This document shows, piece by piece, positions 28,480 to 38,866 of a stretch of DNA of 64,000 bases. Source of the stretch: Nitrososphaeraceae archaeon (GTDB taxonomy: Archaea; Thermoproteota; Nitrososphaeria; Nitrososphaerales; Nitrososphaeraceae); NCBI GenBank assembly GCA_031316115.1, contig JALDRC010000001.1, positions 310,001 through 374,000 of the forward strand, given 5' to 3'. The number at the start of each line of letters is the position of its first letter. Within the stretch, counting starts at the first letter, position 1. Under the pieces are notes generated by a model that was given only the letters and a program-made list of their open reading frames with translations, was not told the DNA's origin and did not search any database. The translations under genes were made by a program, and so were the position numbers.

Positions 28480-29145
28480 TTACCCTAATAGGGGTTTATA
28501 ATCTTTAATTGTGACTTTTGTGATCTCACACAATTTTGTATCATCAGATGCAATAATACCATGACATTCATTTCCAATATTAATACACAGAATTGAATCA
28601 GGATTATGTGATAAAACATTACCTACTGAAAATGTATCAAAGGAAAAAATATCTGGTTTTATTTTTTTACAAATATCAGTTATTCTATAATTATAATAGG
28701 GCATGATATCAAATTCACCAGCGCTAATTTTAAGTTTTGAAAATGGTAATTCAGGATCTGAATGAATTTTATAAGTTGTTGAAAAAGATGGTTGGTTACC
28801 CTGAATAAACATATTAGTAATTGAATCAAATGTACTACAATAATTTTCTATACACAAGTAATGATTTGAACAGGACAATTCTAATGAAGCCTGATCAAAT
28901 TTGCATATGTATGAATAAATGTGAATAAATACTGTACCATAATTTTCTTTAGATTCTTTTTTTATATTATTATTCTCATAAAATTGATCTAAAATTTTAT
29001 CTTTTGTCATTTCAGTGATATATCCTATAGAATCAATTTTTTTTTCAATGATTGAAACATCTACAGCGTCACCAAATAAGGAGTCTGGAAAATATAAGAA
29101 TATTAAAAATAAAGGTATGAAAATTGATTTAATAAAGAATCCCAT
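28480..29145 (-). CDS. Exported protein of unknown function
   Basis: A 221-residue protein with an N-terminal signal peptide: MGFFIKSIFIPLFLIFLYF followed by a small-residue cleavage area (DSLFGDA). The mature part has six or more Cys (CKFDQASLELSC, LCIENYC, CKKIKPD, CINIGNEC, LCE), which could form disulfides outside the cell. No enzyme motif is seen. It is convergent with alba copy 2, ending 55 bases away. It could be a surface or periplasm-like protein; function unknown. Confidence 0.6.
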   Translation of the reverse strand: MGFFIKSIFIPLFLIFLYFPDSLFGDAVDVSIIEKKIDSIGYITEMTKDKILDQFYENNNIKKESKENYGTVFIHIYSYICKFDQASLELSCSNHYLCIENYCSTFDSITNMFIQGNQPSFSTTYKIHSDPELPFSKLKISAGEFDIMPYYNYRITDICKKIKPDIFSFDTFSVGNVLSHNPDSILCINIGNECHGIIASDDTKLCEITKVTIKDYKPLLG

Positions 29146-29640
29146 ACATTGATTGAATTTATGAATAAAATATAAAGCACTATTGAAAATATCAATACTA
29201 AAAATCTTTATTACTATTGTTATGGTAGATTAATAGTTGCTTTTAATCAGAAAAATAATTAAATAAGAATACAATTAACATGTACCTGTTCTAGATCGAA
29301 AGATGTAAGATTTAAGAAAGATTATTAAATATTTTGATTATATTGAGGATATCCTAGTGAAATTAAAAAAAATACTAAACACAAAATTTCCATTTACAAA
29401 ATATTAGTATTAGATATTTAGTTAGAGTATTCCGAGAATCCGTACAATATAAAGTAAGTAATAAATTAGATTTATCAATACTAAAAATTAGCCAGAAATC
29501 AGGTAATAAAATCAAACCTTATATTTTATTAAACTTACAATAAATCAACAAGTTAAATGTGAAAACTTTTGATCCTATAAAAATATGAAAGTGTTGACAA
29601 ATAAAAAAAAACTGTGTTAAATTTTACTATACTAACTTGC
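29146..29640. other. Intergenic region left of IS630 copy 2
   Basis: About 495 bases with no supported gene; the right-hand end adjoins the IS630 terminal repeat. Confidence 0.35.
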
Positions 29641-29729
29641 TATACTGACTAACATAAATTCATACTATTATCTAATTATTTTTACCATAACTAATTTAGC
29701 TTCCTAACATATAGTCAGTTTTAACTAAA

Positions 29730-30194
29730 GTGTTAGTCAATACTACTACTGTTATAAATAATGCTTACAAGAAAGAAAAAGATAGCAATGTAAAGGAAAG
29801 AATACTGCTTGTAAGACGTGTCAAGATAGACAAACAAGAAGCAGCATCAGTAGCAGAAAATGAATTAAACAGATCAAGATGGTGGGCTTACAAATGGTTA
29901 CATAGATTTGATAAACAAGGACTGGATGGACTGAAAGATAAGGAAAGAAGTGGTAGACCTCCAGATGTACCCAAAGATGTAATGATAGAAATAAGACAGG
30001 AATTAGCAGATAGCAACACAGGATGGGATTTTAGACAGGTAATGAATCTTATCTACAAAAAGACAGGAGTAAGATATCATGAAGTACATATCTATCGTTT
30101 GTTACACAACTGGGGATTCAAATCCAAGGTATCAAAGAAAAAGTTTGTAAATACTGCTTCACCTAAGGAAAAGAAGAGATTCAAAAAAGAGTAA
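29730..30194 (+). CDS. IS630 transposase OrfA (helix-turn-helix half)
   Basis: A 154-residue protein. KIDKQEAASVAENELNRSRW and AYKWLHRFDKQGLDGLKDK form the first helix-turn-helix, RSGRPPDVP is the linker, and a second winged-helix follows (VRYHEVHIYRLLHNWGFKSK). It ends at RFKKE in a TTCAAAAAAGAGTAA context; the catalytic half continues in the -1 frame, so a frameshift on the A run would fuse the two into one transposase, as described for some IS630 relatives. The start may be GTG/ATG near 29,730; the first in-frame methionine-type codon follows the left repeat by about 70 bases. Confidence 0.8.
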   Translation: MLVNTTTVINNAYKKEKDSNVKERILLVRRVKIDKQEAASVAENELNRSRWWAYKWLHRFDKQGLDGLKDKERSGRPPDVPKDVMIEIRQELADSNTGWDFRQVMNLIYKKTGVRYHEVHIYRLLHNWGFKSKVSKKKFVNTASPKEKKRFKKE

Positions 30195-30730
30195 AACGTA
30201 TTCTATCCAATTTAAAACAAGGTTGGACTGTAATTGTACAAGATGAATCAATATTTGTTTATGATCATATCTTCAAGCGAAAGAAATGGATTTCTGCGGA
30301 AAAAAGACCAATAGTTACAGTTACTGGTTGTCGTAAAAAGACTATTGTATTTGGTTGTCTATCAATAGAAGGTAAGCGGTTATTTTTACAATATGATAAT
30401 TTTGACAGTGATACTTTCGTTGATTATCTAAAATATGTACAGAATAAATTTGGTAAATGTATCATATTTGTTGATAGAGCAACACCACATTGTTCTAAGA
30501 TATCAAAACAATATCTTTCACAACACAAGGATTCTATCAGATTAGAATATCTTCCAGTTGGTTGTCCAGAGTTTAATGCAGTAGAGGAATGTTGGAGACA
30601 AGGTTAGTATCATATACTTTCTACTTATCATAGAACATTTGACGCTCTTAAATACAATATTTGTTGTTACTACAGGAATACAAGATTCAATCTGGATATT
30701 GTAAAGTATTTGATGAGAACAATTGATTAG
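30195..30730 (+). pseudogene. IS630 transposase OrfB (DDE half) with one nonsense codon
   Basis: In the -1 frame relative to OrfA the sequence reads ILSNLKQGWTVIVQDESIFV (first Asp), KCIIFVDRATPH (second Asp, intact here) and EFNAVEECWRQG (Glu), then an in-frame TAG at 30,605-30,607 where copy 1 has AAG-type sense sequence. The frame resumes and ends at 30,730. Copies 1 and 2 carry different lesions, so they decayed independently. Confidence 0.75.
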
Positions 30731-30753
30731 CGAAATTATGTTAGTCAGTATAT

Positions 30754-32016
30754 AATAAATCCAATCACTTTGGTAATTCAAGGTTATTATTTTTTTAAAT
30801 AAATTGTAGGATTGAGTTTGTTATAATTAAAACAATAATAAATATCAATGTTACATATATTAACCCAAAAATTTCAGAATACTTCAAAGGAAAAGGAAAA
30901 TATTGTTCTTCCGTGGTTAATATGAATTTTAAAACATTGATATATAATTGTAAAAAATTATCTATTGATAAATAATTATGCTAAAGCTACAGATTAGATG
31001 ACTCATACCATCAAAATAGTAAAAATTCTTCTTAAAAGGAATTAACATTTACTGTTTTAGAGATATTTATTTAAGACATACGTGTTGGTAAAATATCTAG
31101 ATTAAATATCAAGTATTTGTCTATTTCAATAGTTAATTACTTTACCTTAAACATATTATAAATGATATAATACGCTGGAATTCAACAGAGGTGCTTGAAA
31201 ATTATATTAAAGATCTGAATTTAGGTAATGTCATTCCATAATAGCATATTCAAGATAAAGCTTCAGTTATTTGGATATGTTTAGCTGAATACGATAATAT
31301 TATAGTGGCAAGGATATGAGTATCCCGCACCATCAAGATATTAACTGTGTGCTACAACTAAAAAAGAAATCTCCAACTTTATGGCTTTATGTATTTTTAT
31401 TTTATAACAAAAAAAAGATTTCAACTTCATGTAAAATATGAAATATTTGTAAAATATCTTATGAAAAAATATAATGTAAATACTGAGTAGATTGCTATTC
31501 CTGAAATTATAAAGATCAGATATTTTATTCCTAAAAAAATAATAAACAAATGTGCCGATTTTAAACGAATAAAAGATTTAACGATATATTTAAAAAGATT
31601 TCAAAAGGTAGATAAGGAGATCCTAAGGAAATTTATGAGTAATCCTTATGATTTTAAAATAATGGATTCTTTGAAAGAATACCAAAATGTATAAAAGAAC
31701 AGAAATATGATCAATCAAAAGGATGACGGAAATCCTTTCTTTCCAATATGAATAAAAAAGAAATGAAACAGGAATTCTATCTTGTTGTACTTATATTTAT
31801 AGAACATATAATGGAATCATGATTTTTATCAATTCAGTTTTTCCTGATGATTATTTTTTGAATAGAATCATATGTGGAAGTTTCAATGTATTAAACTTTA
31901 AACGATGGATTACAAACTCAAATTTATAAAAAAAACATAATCAAGTAGGATACTTTTATTTACAGCTCAACATCAGATATCTGATTAATTATTTGGAAGA
32001 TAATTTTTTAAATTAT
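30754..32016. other. Decayed region without intact genes
   Basis: Short coding-like stretches appear between stops, for example DIIRWNSTEVLENYIKDLNL around 31,160-31,220 and FKRIKDLTIYLKRFQKVDKE around 31,560-31,620, but no complete gene or known family. It looks like one or more old pseudogenes. Confidence 0.35.
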
Positions 32017-32334
32017 TTGAATATGCATTATGCATTAACATCGCCTATAGTATTTAGATCCAACTTCCATGATAAATACCGGATGATCATGGTTAAAGAG
32101 ATAAAAACATAGAAGTACTTGACAGAGATACAGTGTAAAGCATTTTTAATAAAAGAGATGGAATCTACAAGAAATTGTATAAACATCATAGAAAAATTTA
32201 CTTTGGAGAACAAAAATTACTCAAAAAACATACAAGACATTGTTAAGTTTAGTTTACTATTTGAAATGGATGGATCTCTAGGAATATATTGTTTCGGTAC
32301 TCTTCCAAAGTATATAAGTAAGGGTATTACTTAA
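32017..32334 (+). pseudogene. Unrecognised pseudogene upstream of smc
   Basis: One frame runs through a single TAG at 32,110-32,112. Before it: HYALTSPIVFRSNFHDKYRM; after it: LTEIQCKAFLIKEMESTRNC and SLLFEMDGSLGIYCFGTLPK. The consistent frame on both sides of one stop suggests a recently broken gene or its C-terminal part. I do not recognise the family. Confidence 0.35.
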
Positions 32335-32555
32335 GAATATAGAAAAATCTATAGAATTATCCAAATTATATGGGATTGATAACTTAATTTTACAAATTAT
32401 TAAATGACAATTATATTAATTTTTATACTAAATTGAATTTCAAAATTGTTGAGGAGATTATTTACAAGAATTTAAATGATAGATAATAAACAACAAAAAA
32501 TATGGGGAAAACAAAAAATATAATAGCTAATTAGTTTTTCTTTAAATATCTACAG

Positions 32556-35500
32556 ATGGTTTTCATCAAGAAACTTGAAATTTATGGTTTTAAGTCATTT
32601 GGATTTAAGAATACTATTCTAAATTTTAATGATGGTCTAATAGCTGTAACTGGACCCAATGGTTCAGGAAAAAGTAATGTTTTAGATGCAATTATGTTTT
32701 CCTTAGGTGAAAATAGTCCAAAAGCATTAAGAGTAGACAAGTTTCAATCTCTTTTTCATGATACTTATGGTAGGGCGAATAAATTAGTCAGAGTAAGCAT
32801 TACATTTGATAATAAAGACAGAGGAATTCCGGTAAACGCTGATCATGTCACATTAACAAGAGAAATTGAAGGTAATGCAGGAGATTCTCAGTATTATTTA
32901 AATGGTAAAAGAGTAAATAAATCTACTCTTACAGAATTGCTTCAGGTTGTAGTTGCTATTCCTGCCAAAATAAACATAGTACAGCAGGGAATGATTACCA
33001 GAATTTCAGAATTGAATTCAGAAGAAAGAAGAAAAATCATTGAAGACATAGTTGGTTTGTCGTATTTTGATGATAAAAAAGAAGAATCGATTAAACAACT
33101 TGAAGAATCTGACAGAAGACTTGCAATTGCATTAGCGCGAATGGGAGAGATACGGAAGAGAATAGATGAGTTAGAAATAGAAAGAAACGAACAATTGCGC
33201 TTTGAACATATTGAAGCAAGTTTAAAAAAATACAAGGCAACAAAGATATCTCATGAAATTCAGCAAATTGAAAACGGATTAGCAAGCAATTTTTCAGAAT
33301 TACGTTTAAAAAAAAATATATCGAAAGGATTACATGATGAACTTGAAACAACCAGAACAAAAATCGAAAAATTAGATGGAGAAAAATTGGAATTTATTAA
33401 AAAAATAGATTCAATAAATAAACAAAAAGCTGAAATCAATAATGAAACATCAAGACTTGTATATGAGGTTGAAAAATTAAAGGCGATTCACAAAGAAACA
33501 GTTTATAGAATAGCAGAAATTCAAAGTAAGTTAGAAGCAATAGCCTTTGCAACCAAAGATTTAGAACAAAAAGTTCACGAACTGAATAAAGCTATCCATC
33601 TTATAAAAGAAAAAATTCAAGGAATTAATAATAAGAAATATTTTTATATTGAACAATTAAAGACCATTAACACTAATATTCTGAATGAAAATGAAAGACT
33701 TTTCAAAGTAAACAGAATAAAGGAAAAATTTGAAAATAGAAATTCCAAAATCCTAAATTTAAGTCGAAAAATAGAAATAGATCTCTTTACCAACGAAGAG
33801 AAATTAAAAATAAATATCCAAAAAGACAATGAGATAAAGCACAAAATAAACTCATTACAATTTAATATAGATACTTCTTCTAATCAAACTAAAAATGTCC
33901 AAAACATTCTGAGTAAACAGACAAAAGAACTTCTCAATATAACAAATCTTAAGTCAAATTTGCAAATAAATTTAAAACAATACTACAAAGAAATAGAAAA
34001 TTCGTCATCTACATTAGAAGAATCTGACAAGGAATCCCTAAAGATAGAAGAAAAAAATTTTATTTTAACTAATTCAATGCCAGAAGATTTGACCATTTCA
34101 GAGATATTAAAAAACAGTGAGTTAGAAATCATCGGTGTTGTTCATGATTTGATAAAGTGGGATAAAGATTATCATCGATGCGTAGTAAGCATAGCAAAAG
34201 ATTGGATGAAGGCAATAGTCGTAAAAAATGTAGAAAATATGATTAAAGTTGCAGAATTTGCAAAATACAAGAAACTTCCTAGGGTAAGGATTATCCCATT
34301 GGATCTTATTCACTATTCACAGATAGGCTTACCTAAAGAAGAGAATATTGGAATTATAGGCAATCTATCAAATTTTGTTAGTTCAGAATTTGATTCACTA
34401 GTAAAATTTTTGTTTGGAAATATAATTGTGGTTAGAACCGTTAAAGATGCTTATATGTTATCGCTAAAAGGATATAAAACAGTATCCATGGATGGAGAAT
34501 TATTTGAGCCTGAATCAAAATCTCTCCTTATAGATTACAATTCAACAATAGTCAATGTAGTTAAAGAAATAAATCTTGAAAATGATATAAAACAGCTAAG
34601 AGATCTTATTCTTAAGTTAAAATCTTATTTGGATAATAAGGTTATATATTATAATAATATTACAAAATTTGATAATGAGCTAGAAAATATCAAAAATAAA
34701 CTTGAAAACTCCATAAATTACAATCAAAAAATGATTAAAATTTACGAAAATCAAATAATCAGTTCGCAAGTAGAATTAAATCGACAGAAGGAGATCTTAG
34801 ATTTTAGTAAGGTTAATAATAAATCAATATTAGAAACTATAGAATATAACAAAAAAAGATTCTTGCGTCTATCAGAAACTAGAAAGGTGATTCAGGATAT
34901 GTTATTGAAGTTTAGTAATAAATCTAAAGAGAGGCAATTGAGCGATCTAAACATTAATAGGACCAAAATGCAGAGTCTAATTGATTCTGATAATCAAGAA
35001 ATCCAAGATAATACTATATTATTAACAACTCAACAGAATGAGAGAAATTTAGTTTTGGAACGTAAGTTATTATTAAATGAAGAAAAAATAAATTTAGAAA
35101 GAGAACTAATAGATAAAGAGTCATCTGTAATCTCGGATCAAAGAAGAAGAGAGGAAGATGAAACGATATTAAATAAATTAAGAAATCAAGAACAAGAGAT
35201 AATAAATTCTTATGGAAATTCGTATTCAATTTTACAAACATATGAATCACATATTAAGGAACTATTAGACAATGAGAGAAAAAAGTCAAAAGAATACAAT
35301 TCTTTGGAAAGGGAAATTGTATTATTGGAAAAAGAATGTTCCAATCTGGAAGAACATCAGAATAAGTTAAATAATGATTTAATTTGGTTAGGATATAAAA
35401 AATCAATTGATGAAATTTCTAATATTGAGGAGATAATCACAGAACTATCTCAAGAATATGATTTACTCAAGTCAAAAATAAACCTTCGAGCTAATGAAAA

Positions 35501-36086
35501 TTATATTCAGGTAATAGAAGGTTACCGAGGAATGTCTGAACGAAAAAATGATCTTGAAAAGGAACGTAATTCTATAGTCTTATTTATTGATAGAATAAAC
35601 CAAGAGAAGGAAAACATGTTTATGGATGCTTTTCTAAAAGTGAATCAAGATATCAATTCTACTTTTTCTTCAGTTGTTGGAGGCAACTCTTGGTTGGAAC
35701 TCGAAAACCAAGAAGATATTTTTTCAGCTGGTGTTAGATTGATTGTCCAATTTCCAGGAAAACCAAGACGAGAATCTACATCATTATCAGGAGGAGAAAA
35801 AACTATGGCAGCTACAATATTCCTTCTTGCATTACAAGCCATTAAACCATCTCCATTTTATCTAATGGACGAAATTGATGCTCACTTAGATGCAGAAAAT
35901 ACAGACAGATTATCACGAATATTGGAAGAAAGAGCACAAAAAAATCAAATAATAATGGTAACTTTAAAAGATTCGACGATCTCCAGAGTGGATCAGATAT
36001 TTGGAGTTTATCCTAAAAACGGAGTTTCGCAAATTTTAAAGTATAAATATCCTAAAAGAGCTGAATCCAATAAAATTCCTGTTTAA
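32556..36086 (+). CDS. smc: Chromosome segregation protein SMC
   Basis: An 1,176-residue SMC ATPase, the usual length. The N-terminal head has GPNGSGKS at residues 33-40 (Walker A), followed by QQGMITRI (Q-loop). Long coiled coils (about 170-500 and 670-1,000) flank a hinge around 500-650. The C-terminal head has the signature LSGGEKT and Walker B FYLMDEIDAHLD. Dimers entrap DNA and compact or segregate chromosomes. It starts at ATG 32,556. No scpA/scpB kleisin gene is adjacent; the neighbouring ABC ATPase is convergent. The gene is intact and marks the beginning of the conserved part of the window. Confidence 0.97.
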   Translation: MVFIKKLEIYGFKSFGFKNTILNFNDGLIAVTGPNGSGKSNVLDAIMFSLGENSPKALRVDKFQSLFHDTYGRANKLVRVSITFDNKDRGIPVNADHVTLTREIEGNAGDSQYYLNGKRVNKSTLTELLQVVVAIPAKINIVQQGMITRISELNSEERRKIIEDIVGLSYFDDKKEESIKQLEESDRRLAIALARMGEIRKRIDELEIERNEQLRFEHIEASLKKYKATKISHEIQQIENGLASNFSELRLKKNISKGLHDELETTRTKIEKLDGEKLEFIKKIDSINKQKAEINNETSRLVYEVEKLKAIHKETVYRIAEIQSKLEAIAFATKDLEQKVHELNKAIHLIKEKIQGINNKKYFYIEQLKTINTNILNENERLFKVNRIKEKFENRNSKILNLSRKIEIDLFTNEEKLKINIQKDNEIKHKINSLQFNIDTSSNQTKNVQNILSKQTKELLNITNLKSNLQINLKQYYKEIENSSSTLEESDKESLKIEEKNFILTNSMPEDLTISEILKNSELEIIGVVHDLIKWDKDYHRCVVSIAKDWMKAIVVKNVENMIKVAEFAKYKKLPRVRIIPLDLIHYSQIGLPKEENIGIIGNLSNFVSSEFDSLVKFLFGNIIVVRTVKDAYMLSLKGYKTVSMDGELFEPESKSLLIDYNSTIVNVVKEINLENDIKQLRDLILKLKSYLDNKVIYYNNITKFDNELENIKNKLENSINYNQKMIKIYENQIISSQVELNRQKEILDFSKVNNKSILETIEYNKKRFLRLSETRKVIQDMLLKFSNKSKERQLSDLNINRTKMQSLIDSDNQEIQDNTILLTTQQNERNLVLERKLLLNEEKINLERELIDKESSVISDQRRREEDETILNKLRNQEQEIINSYGNSYSILQTYESHIKELLDNERKKSKEYNSLEREIVLLEKECSNLEEHQNKLNNDLIWLGYKKSIDEISNIEEIITELSQEYDLLKSKINLRANENYIQVIEGYRGMSERKNDLEKERNSIVLFIDRINQEKENMFMDAFLKVNQDINSTFSSVVGGNSWLELENQEDIFSAGVRLIVQFPGKPRRESTSLSGGEKTMAATIFLLALQAIKPSPFYLMDEIDAHLDAENTDRLSRILEERAQKNQIIMVTLKDSTISRVDQIFGVYPKNGVSQILKYKYPKRAESNKIPV

Positions 36087-36158
36087 AAAAAATTTGGAAA
36101 TTTAATAAAACACCAACTCTTTAATTATATAATAATAAATTGAATAAATAACCATAAA

Positions 36159-37145
36159 TTAGGACTTATAATTAAAACAACGTACTTTATGATTTTTATC
36201 ATCTATTGTTAGGTTAGGTGCTTCGTGCTCACATTTATCAATTGCATAAATACATTTATGTAGGAATTTGCATCCTTGGTAAGTGGTTGATTGATCAAAT
36301 TCGTTTTTGACCGCTATTTTGCTATATTCAGATTGCCGTAATTTAGGGATAGCAGCAATTAAAGCTTTGGTATAAGGATGGAGAGGATTTGTTATCACAT
36401 CTTGAAGATTTCCATATTCAATAATTTGACCTTTATATAGAACAATAATATTATCTCCTACATATCTAGAAGTTGAAAGATCGTGAGTTATATATAAAAA
36501 AGATATATTATCAATTTCTTTTAATTTTTTCATCAAAGATAATATTTGCAATCTAACCGATACGTCTAACATAGAAACAGGTTCGTCAGCAATTATCAAC
36601 TTTGGCTTTAACACTAGAGATCTAGCGAAACTAACTCGTTGTCTTTGTCCTCCTGAAAGCATATGAGGATATTTATTAGAGATTTCGTCTAATGGTTCCA
36701 AATTAACCTTCGATAATGCTGAATATATCGCTTGTTTTATTTCGTTTTTTTTTAATCCTTTATTATGCACTTGTAATGGTTCCTTGATAATATCAAATAC
36801 TTTCATACGAGGATCCAAAGATGAGTAGGGATCTTGGAATATCATTTGCATTTTTGAACGAATTCTAAATAAATCCTTGCCCTTCAGATTAGTGATATCT
36901 CTATTATCAAATATTATTTTTCCAGAATCTGCATTAAGAGCTTTTATTATAATTCTAGCTAGTGTAGTTTTACCTGAACCTGATTCACCCGCAACTACAA
37001 GTATCTCACCATGATGAAGATCAAAACTAATATTATCGATAACTTTAATTGTGTTTTTTTTCCTTGATCTAAAAAAATCCAAAGGTTGTTGATTCATAAA
37101 AAAAGCTTTATTTAAATTTATTACGGTTAAAAGAGTATTGTTCAA
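36159..37145 (-). CDS. Oligopeptide/dipeptide ABC transporter ATPase (OppF/DppF-like)
   Basis: A 328-residue ABC ATPase. Walker A is GESGSGKT (about residues 53-60), the Q-loop MIFQDPYSSLDPRM is typical of Opp/Dpp proteins, the signature is LSGGQRQR, and Walker B is LIIADEPVSMLD. The C-terminal YGNLQDVITNPLHPYTKALI and the Cys-containing extension (CKFLHKC, CEHEAP) are diagnostic of the oligopeptide subfamily; the cysteines may hold an Fe-S cluster as in some Dpp ATPases. Normally it pairs with OppD and two permeases, but none of these is adjacent, so its partners lie elsewhere or it is an orphan. It starts at TTG 37,145. abfD lies 58 bases upstream on the same strand, possibly in one transcript. 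Confidence 0.85.
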   Translation of the reverse strand: MNNTLLTVINLNKAFFMNQQPLDFFRSRKKNTIKVIDNISFDLHHGEILVVAGESGSGKTTLARIIIKALNADSGKIIFDNRDITNLKGKDLFRIRSKMQMIFQDPYSSLDPRMKVFDIIKEPLQVHNKGLKKNEIKQAIYSALSKVNLEPLDEISNKYPHMLSGGQRQRVSFARSLVLKPKLIIADEPVSMLDVSVRLQILSLMKKLKEIDNISFLYITHDLSTSRYVGDNIIVLYKGQIIEYGNLQDVITNPLHPYTKALIAAIPKLRQSEYSKIAVKNEFDQSTTYQGCKFLHKCIYAIDKCEHEAPNLTIDDKNHKVRCFNYKS

Positions 37146-37202
37146 TTTTATTATACTAATGTTTATTTTAGATATAAGGAATCAAGAAGAATTAAAGAAA
37201 AA

Positions 37203-38723
37203 TTATTGTTTTTTGTTATCTTTTATGCTAAAAATGCGATCAAAATAATCAGACTGCTCCCTAGTCAACTCTTCTGCTTCCGTTTCTGGAATATTAGCTA
37301 GTTTTCTAGCCAATTTCTTTTTATATTCTAATTGCATTTGCCTAGCAATTTGAATTCTTTGTGCTTGAGGAGAACCAGCTCCATGCATAGATTCAGTTAG
37401 ATAGCCTACAGCATTTCTTCCCAAAGTCATGTTTTCTATTAAACGTAATACTCTAACCCTATTTTCTGTTGGAACTCCTTTCCTACCTTGTAAATATTTT
37501 TTTAGTAGTGGTCCTGTATTAGGGTTTTTGAAGTCTTTCTCTGAAGGCATTGTGACTACTAACCCTCCTGCTATGTCTTGAGCTAATCTACCTATCTCAT
37601 AAGGAAAACGCGTAACATTATGTTTACATACATTTGCAAGCATATCATCATTTTGAAAATTACCAGATTTAGTTTTATATGACTGATAAGAAGATGCAAT
37701 TCCTGCTGCAAAAATTGTTTCGTTGAGATGGGTCATTTCTACCAATTTATCTTTAATATGGGAAACATTAGATACTCCATTGTAATCGGCTATTGAAGCA
37801 GAGGCTCCAATTAACACATCTCCTAAACCGGTTTTACAGACATAACTTCTTCTGTGATAACAAGTGAATCTTTCTACAAGCATAGAAGCAAATTCATACT
37901 CACCATCCATAAAAATAAGTTCGTTTGGTATAAACACATTATCAAAAATTATCATAGCTTCTTGACCTGAATATTTTGCATTTCCTGCATCTAGATCTCC
38001 TCCTTCCATACTTCTCGTATCGCATGATTGTCGGCCATAAATGTAGGTAATTCCAGTTGCATCAGCAGGGACGGCCCCTACAATAGCATAATCTTTATCC
38101 TCCTTCCTCAGTCTCATAGTAGGCATTACCAAAATCCAATGAGAGTTAATACATCCTGTTTGATGTGCTTTTGCACCTGTAATATAAACCCCTTTTTCAT
38201 CTCTGTTTACAATATGAACAAATAAATCTGGATCTTCCTGCTGTGATGGAGAAAGACTTCTGTCTCCTTTTACATCAGTCATCGCTCCCCCAATTACAAG
38301 ATTTTCTTGTTGAATTTGTTTGATAAAATCCTTTAATCTTTTGTGATATTGTGTATTATTTTTTTCGTCTATTTCAAATGTAGTTGAATAAAGAGAATTT
38401 AAGGCATCCATACCTACACATCTTTGAAAACATGTCCCGGTTAATTGTCCAAGTTTACGCTGCATTCTATTCTGATTAACAACATCATGTGTGTTTTCAG
38501 CTATGTGTAAAAATCTATTTACGCGAATACCAGTTAGAGAAGATTCAGCAGATGCTAATTCAGAATCTTCATTTGCTAAATCATATGTTTTAGCAACTGC
38601 GTTAATTGAAGGGCGAATCATAGGATGGTCAACTGGCTCTTTTACAAGTTCTCCAAAAAGGTAGATTTTTAAATTTCTATTTCTTAAACTCTCTATATAT
38701 TCAGCCCCATTATTAATAGGCAT
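37203..38723 (-). CDS. abfD: 4-hydroxybutyryl-CoA dehydratase
   Basis: A 506-residue [4Fe-4S]/FAD enzyme that converts 4-hydroxybutyryl-CoA to crotonyl-CoA, a key step of the 3-hydroxypropionate/4-hydroxybutyrate CO2-fixation cycle of ammonia-oxidising archaea. The N-terminal opening (EYIESLRNRNLKIYLFGELV) is typical of the family. Cluster-ligand candidates are Cys98 and Cys102 (CFQRC) and His290 and Cys296 (YHRRSYVCKTG); the positions are close to the C99/C103/H292/C299 set known from Clostridium. The His-Cys spacing is one residue shorter than that numbering implies. The family call is strong. A TATA box lies about 30 bases upstream. It is divergent from rlmE, sharing a 143-base intergenic region. 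Confidence 0.95.
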   Translation of the reverse strand: MPINNGAEYIESLRNRNLKIYLFGELVKEPVDHPMIRPSINAVAKTYDLANEDSELASAESSLTGIRVNRFLHIAENTHDVVNQNRMQRKLGQLTGTCFQRCVGMDALNSLYSTTFEIDEKNNTQYHKRLKDFIKQIQQENLVIGGAMTDVKGDRSLSPSQQEDPDLFVHIVNRDEKGVYITGAKAHQTGCINSHWILVMPTMRLRKEDKDYAIVGAVPADATGITYIYGRQSCDTRSMEGGDLDAGNAKYSGQEAMIIFDNVFIPNELIFMDGEYEFASMLVERFTCYHRRSYVCKTGLGDVLIGASASIADYNGVSNVSHIKDKLVEMTHLNETIFAAGIASSYQSYKTKSGNFQNDDMLANVCKHNVTRFPYEIGRLAQDIAGGLVVTMPSEKDFKNPNTGPLLKKYLQGRKGVPTENRVRVLRLIENMTLGRNAVGYLTESMHGAGSPQAQRIQIARQMQLEYKKKLARKLANIPETEAEELTREQSDYFDRIFSIKDNKKQ

Positions 38724-38748
38724 TGATTTTAATTAGGTCTGGATGTTA

Positions 38749-38756
38749 TTTATATA
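38749..38756 (-). promoter_or_regulatory. TATA box of abfD
   Basis: AATATATAA (read on the minus strand) is centred about 30 bases before the abfD ATG, which places the transcription start within a few bases of it. Confidence 0.4.
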
Positions 38757-38866
38757 TTATTAAAACTAATTGGTTGTGAGCACAAAATATGGTAGCAATA
38801 TTTAGAAAATAGGAAATAACAAATTTAAGGAATATATTGATTTCATATTATAATTGGTTAATTTAA

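Larger units (their letters stand above)
29641..30753 (+). mobile_element. IS630-family element, copy 2, with perfect ends
   Basis: 1,113 bases bounded by a perfect 17-base inverted repeat, TATACTGACTAACATAA at 29,641-29,657 and TTATGTTAGTCAGTATA at 30,737-30,753. Terminal TA dinucleotides fit the family's TA target. OrfA is intact, but OrfB has one nonsense codon, so the element is nearly but not fully functional. Confidence 0.85.

Noticed and set aside
37203-38723. 4-hydroxyphenylacetate 3-monooxygenase as the identity
   Set aside because: The fold is shared, but the four Cys/His cluster-ligand candidates and the archaeal N-terminal pattern point to the dehydratase.
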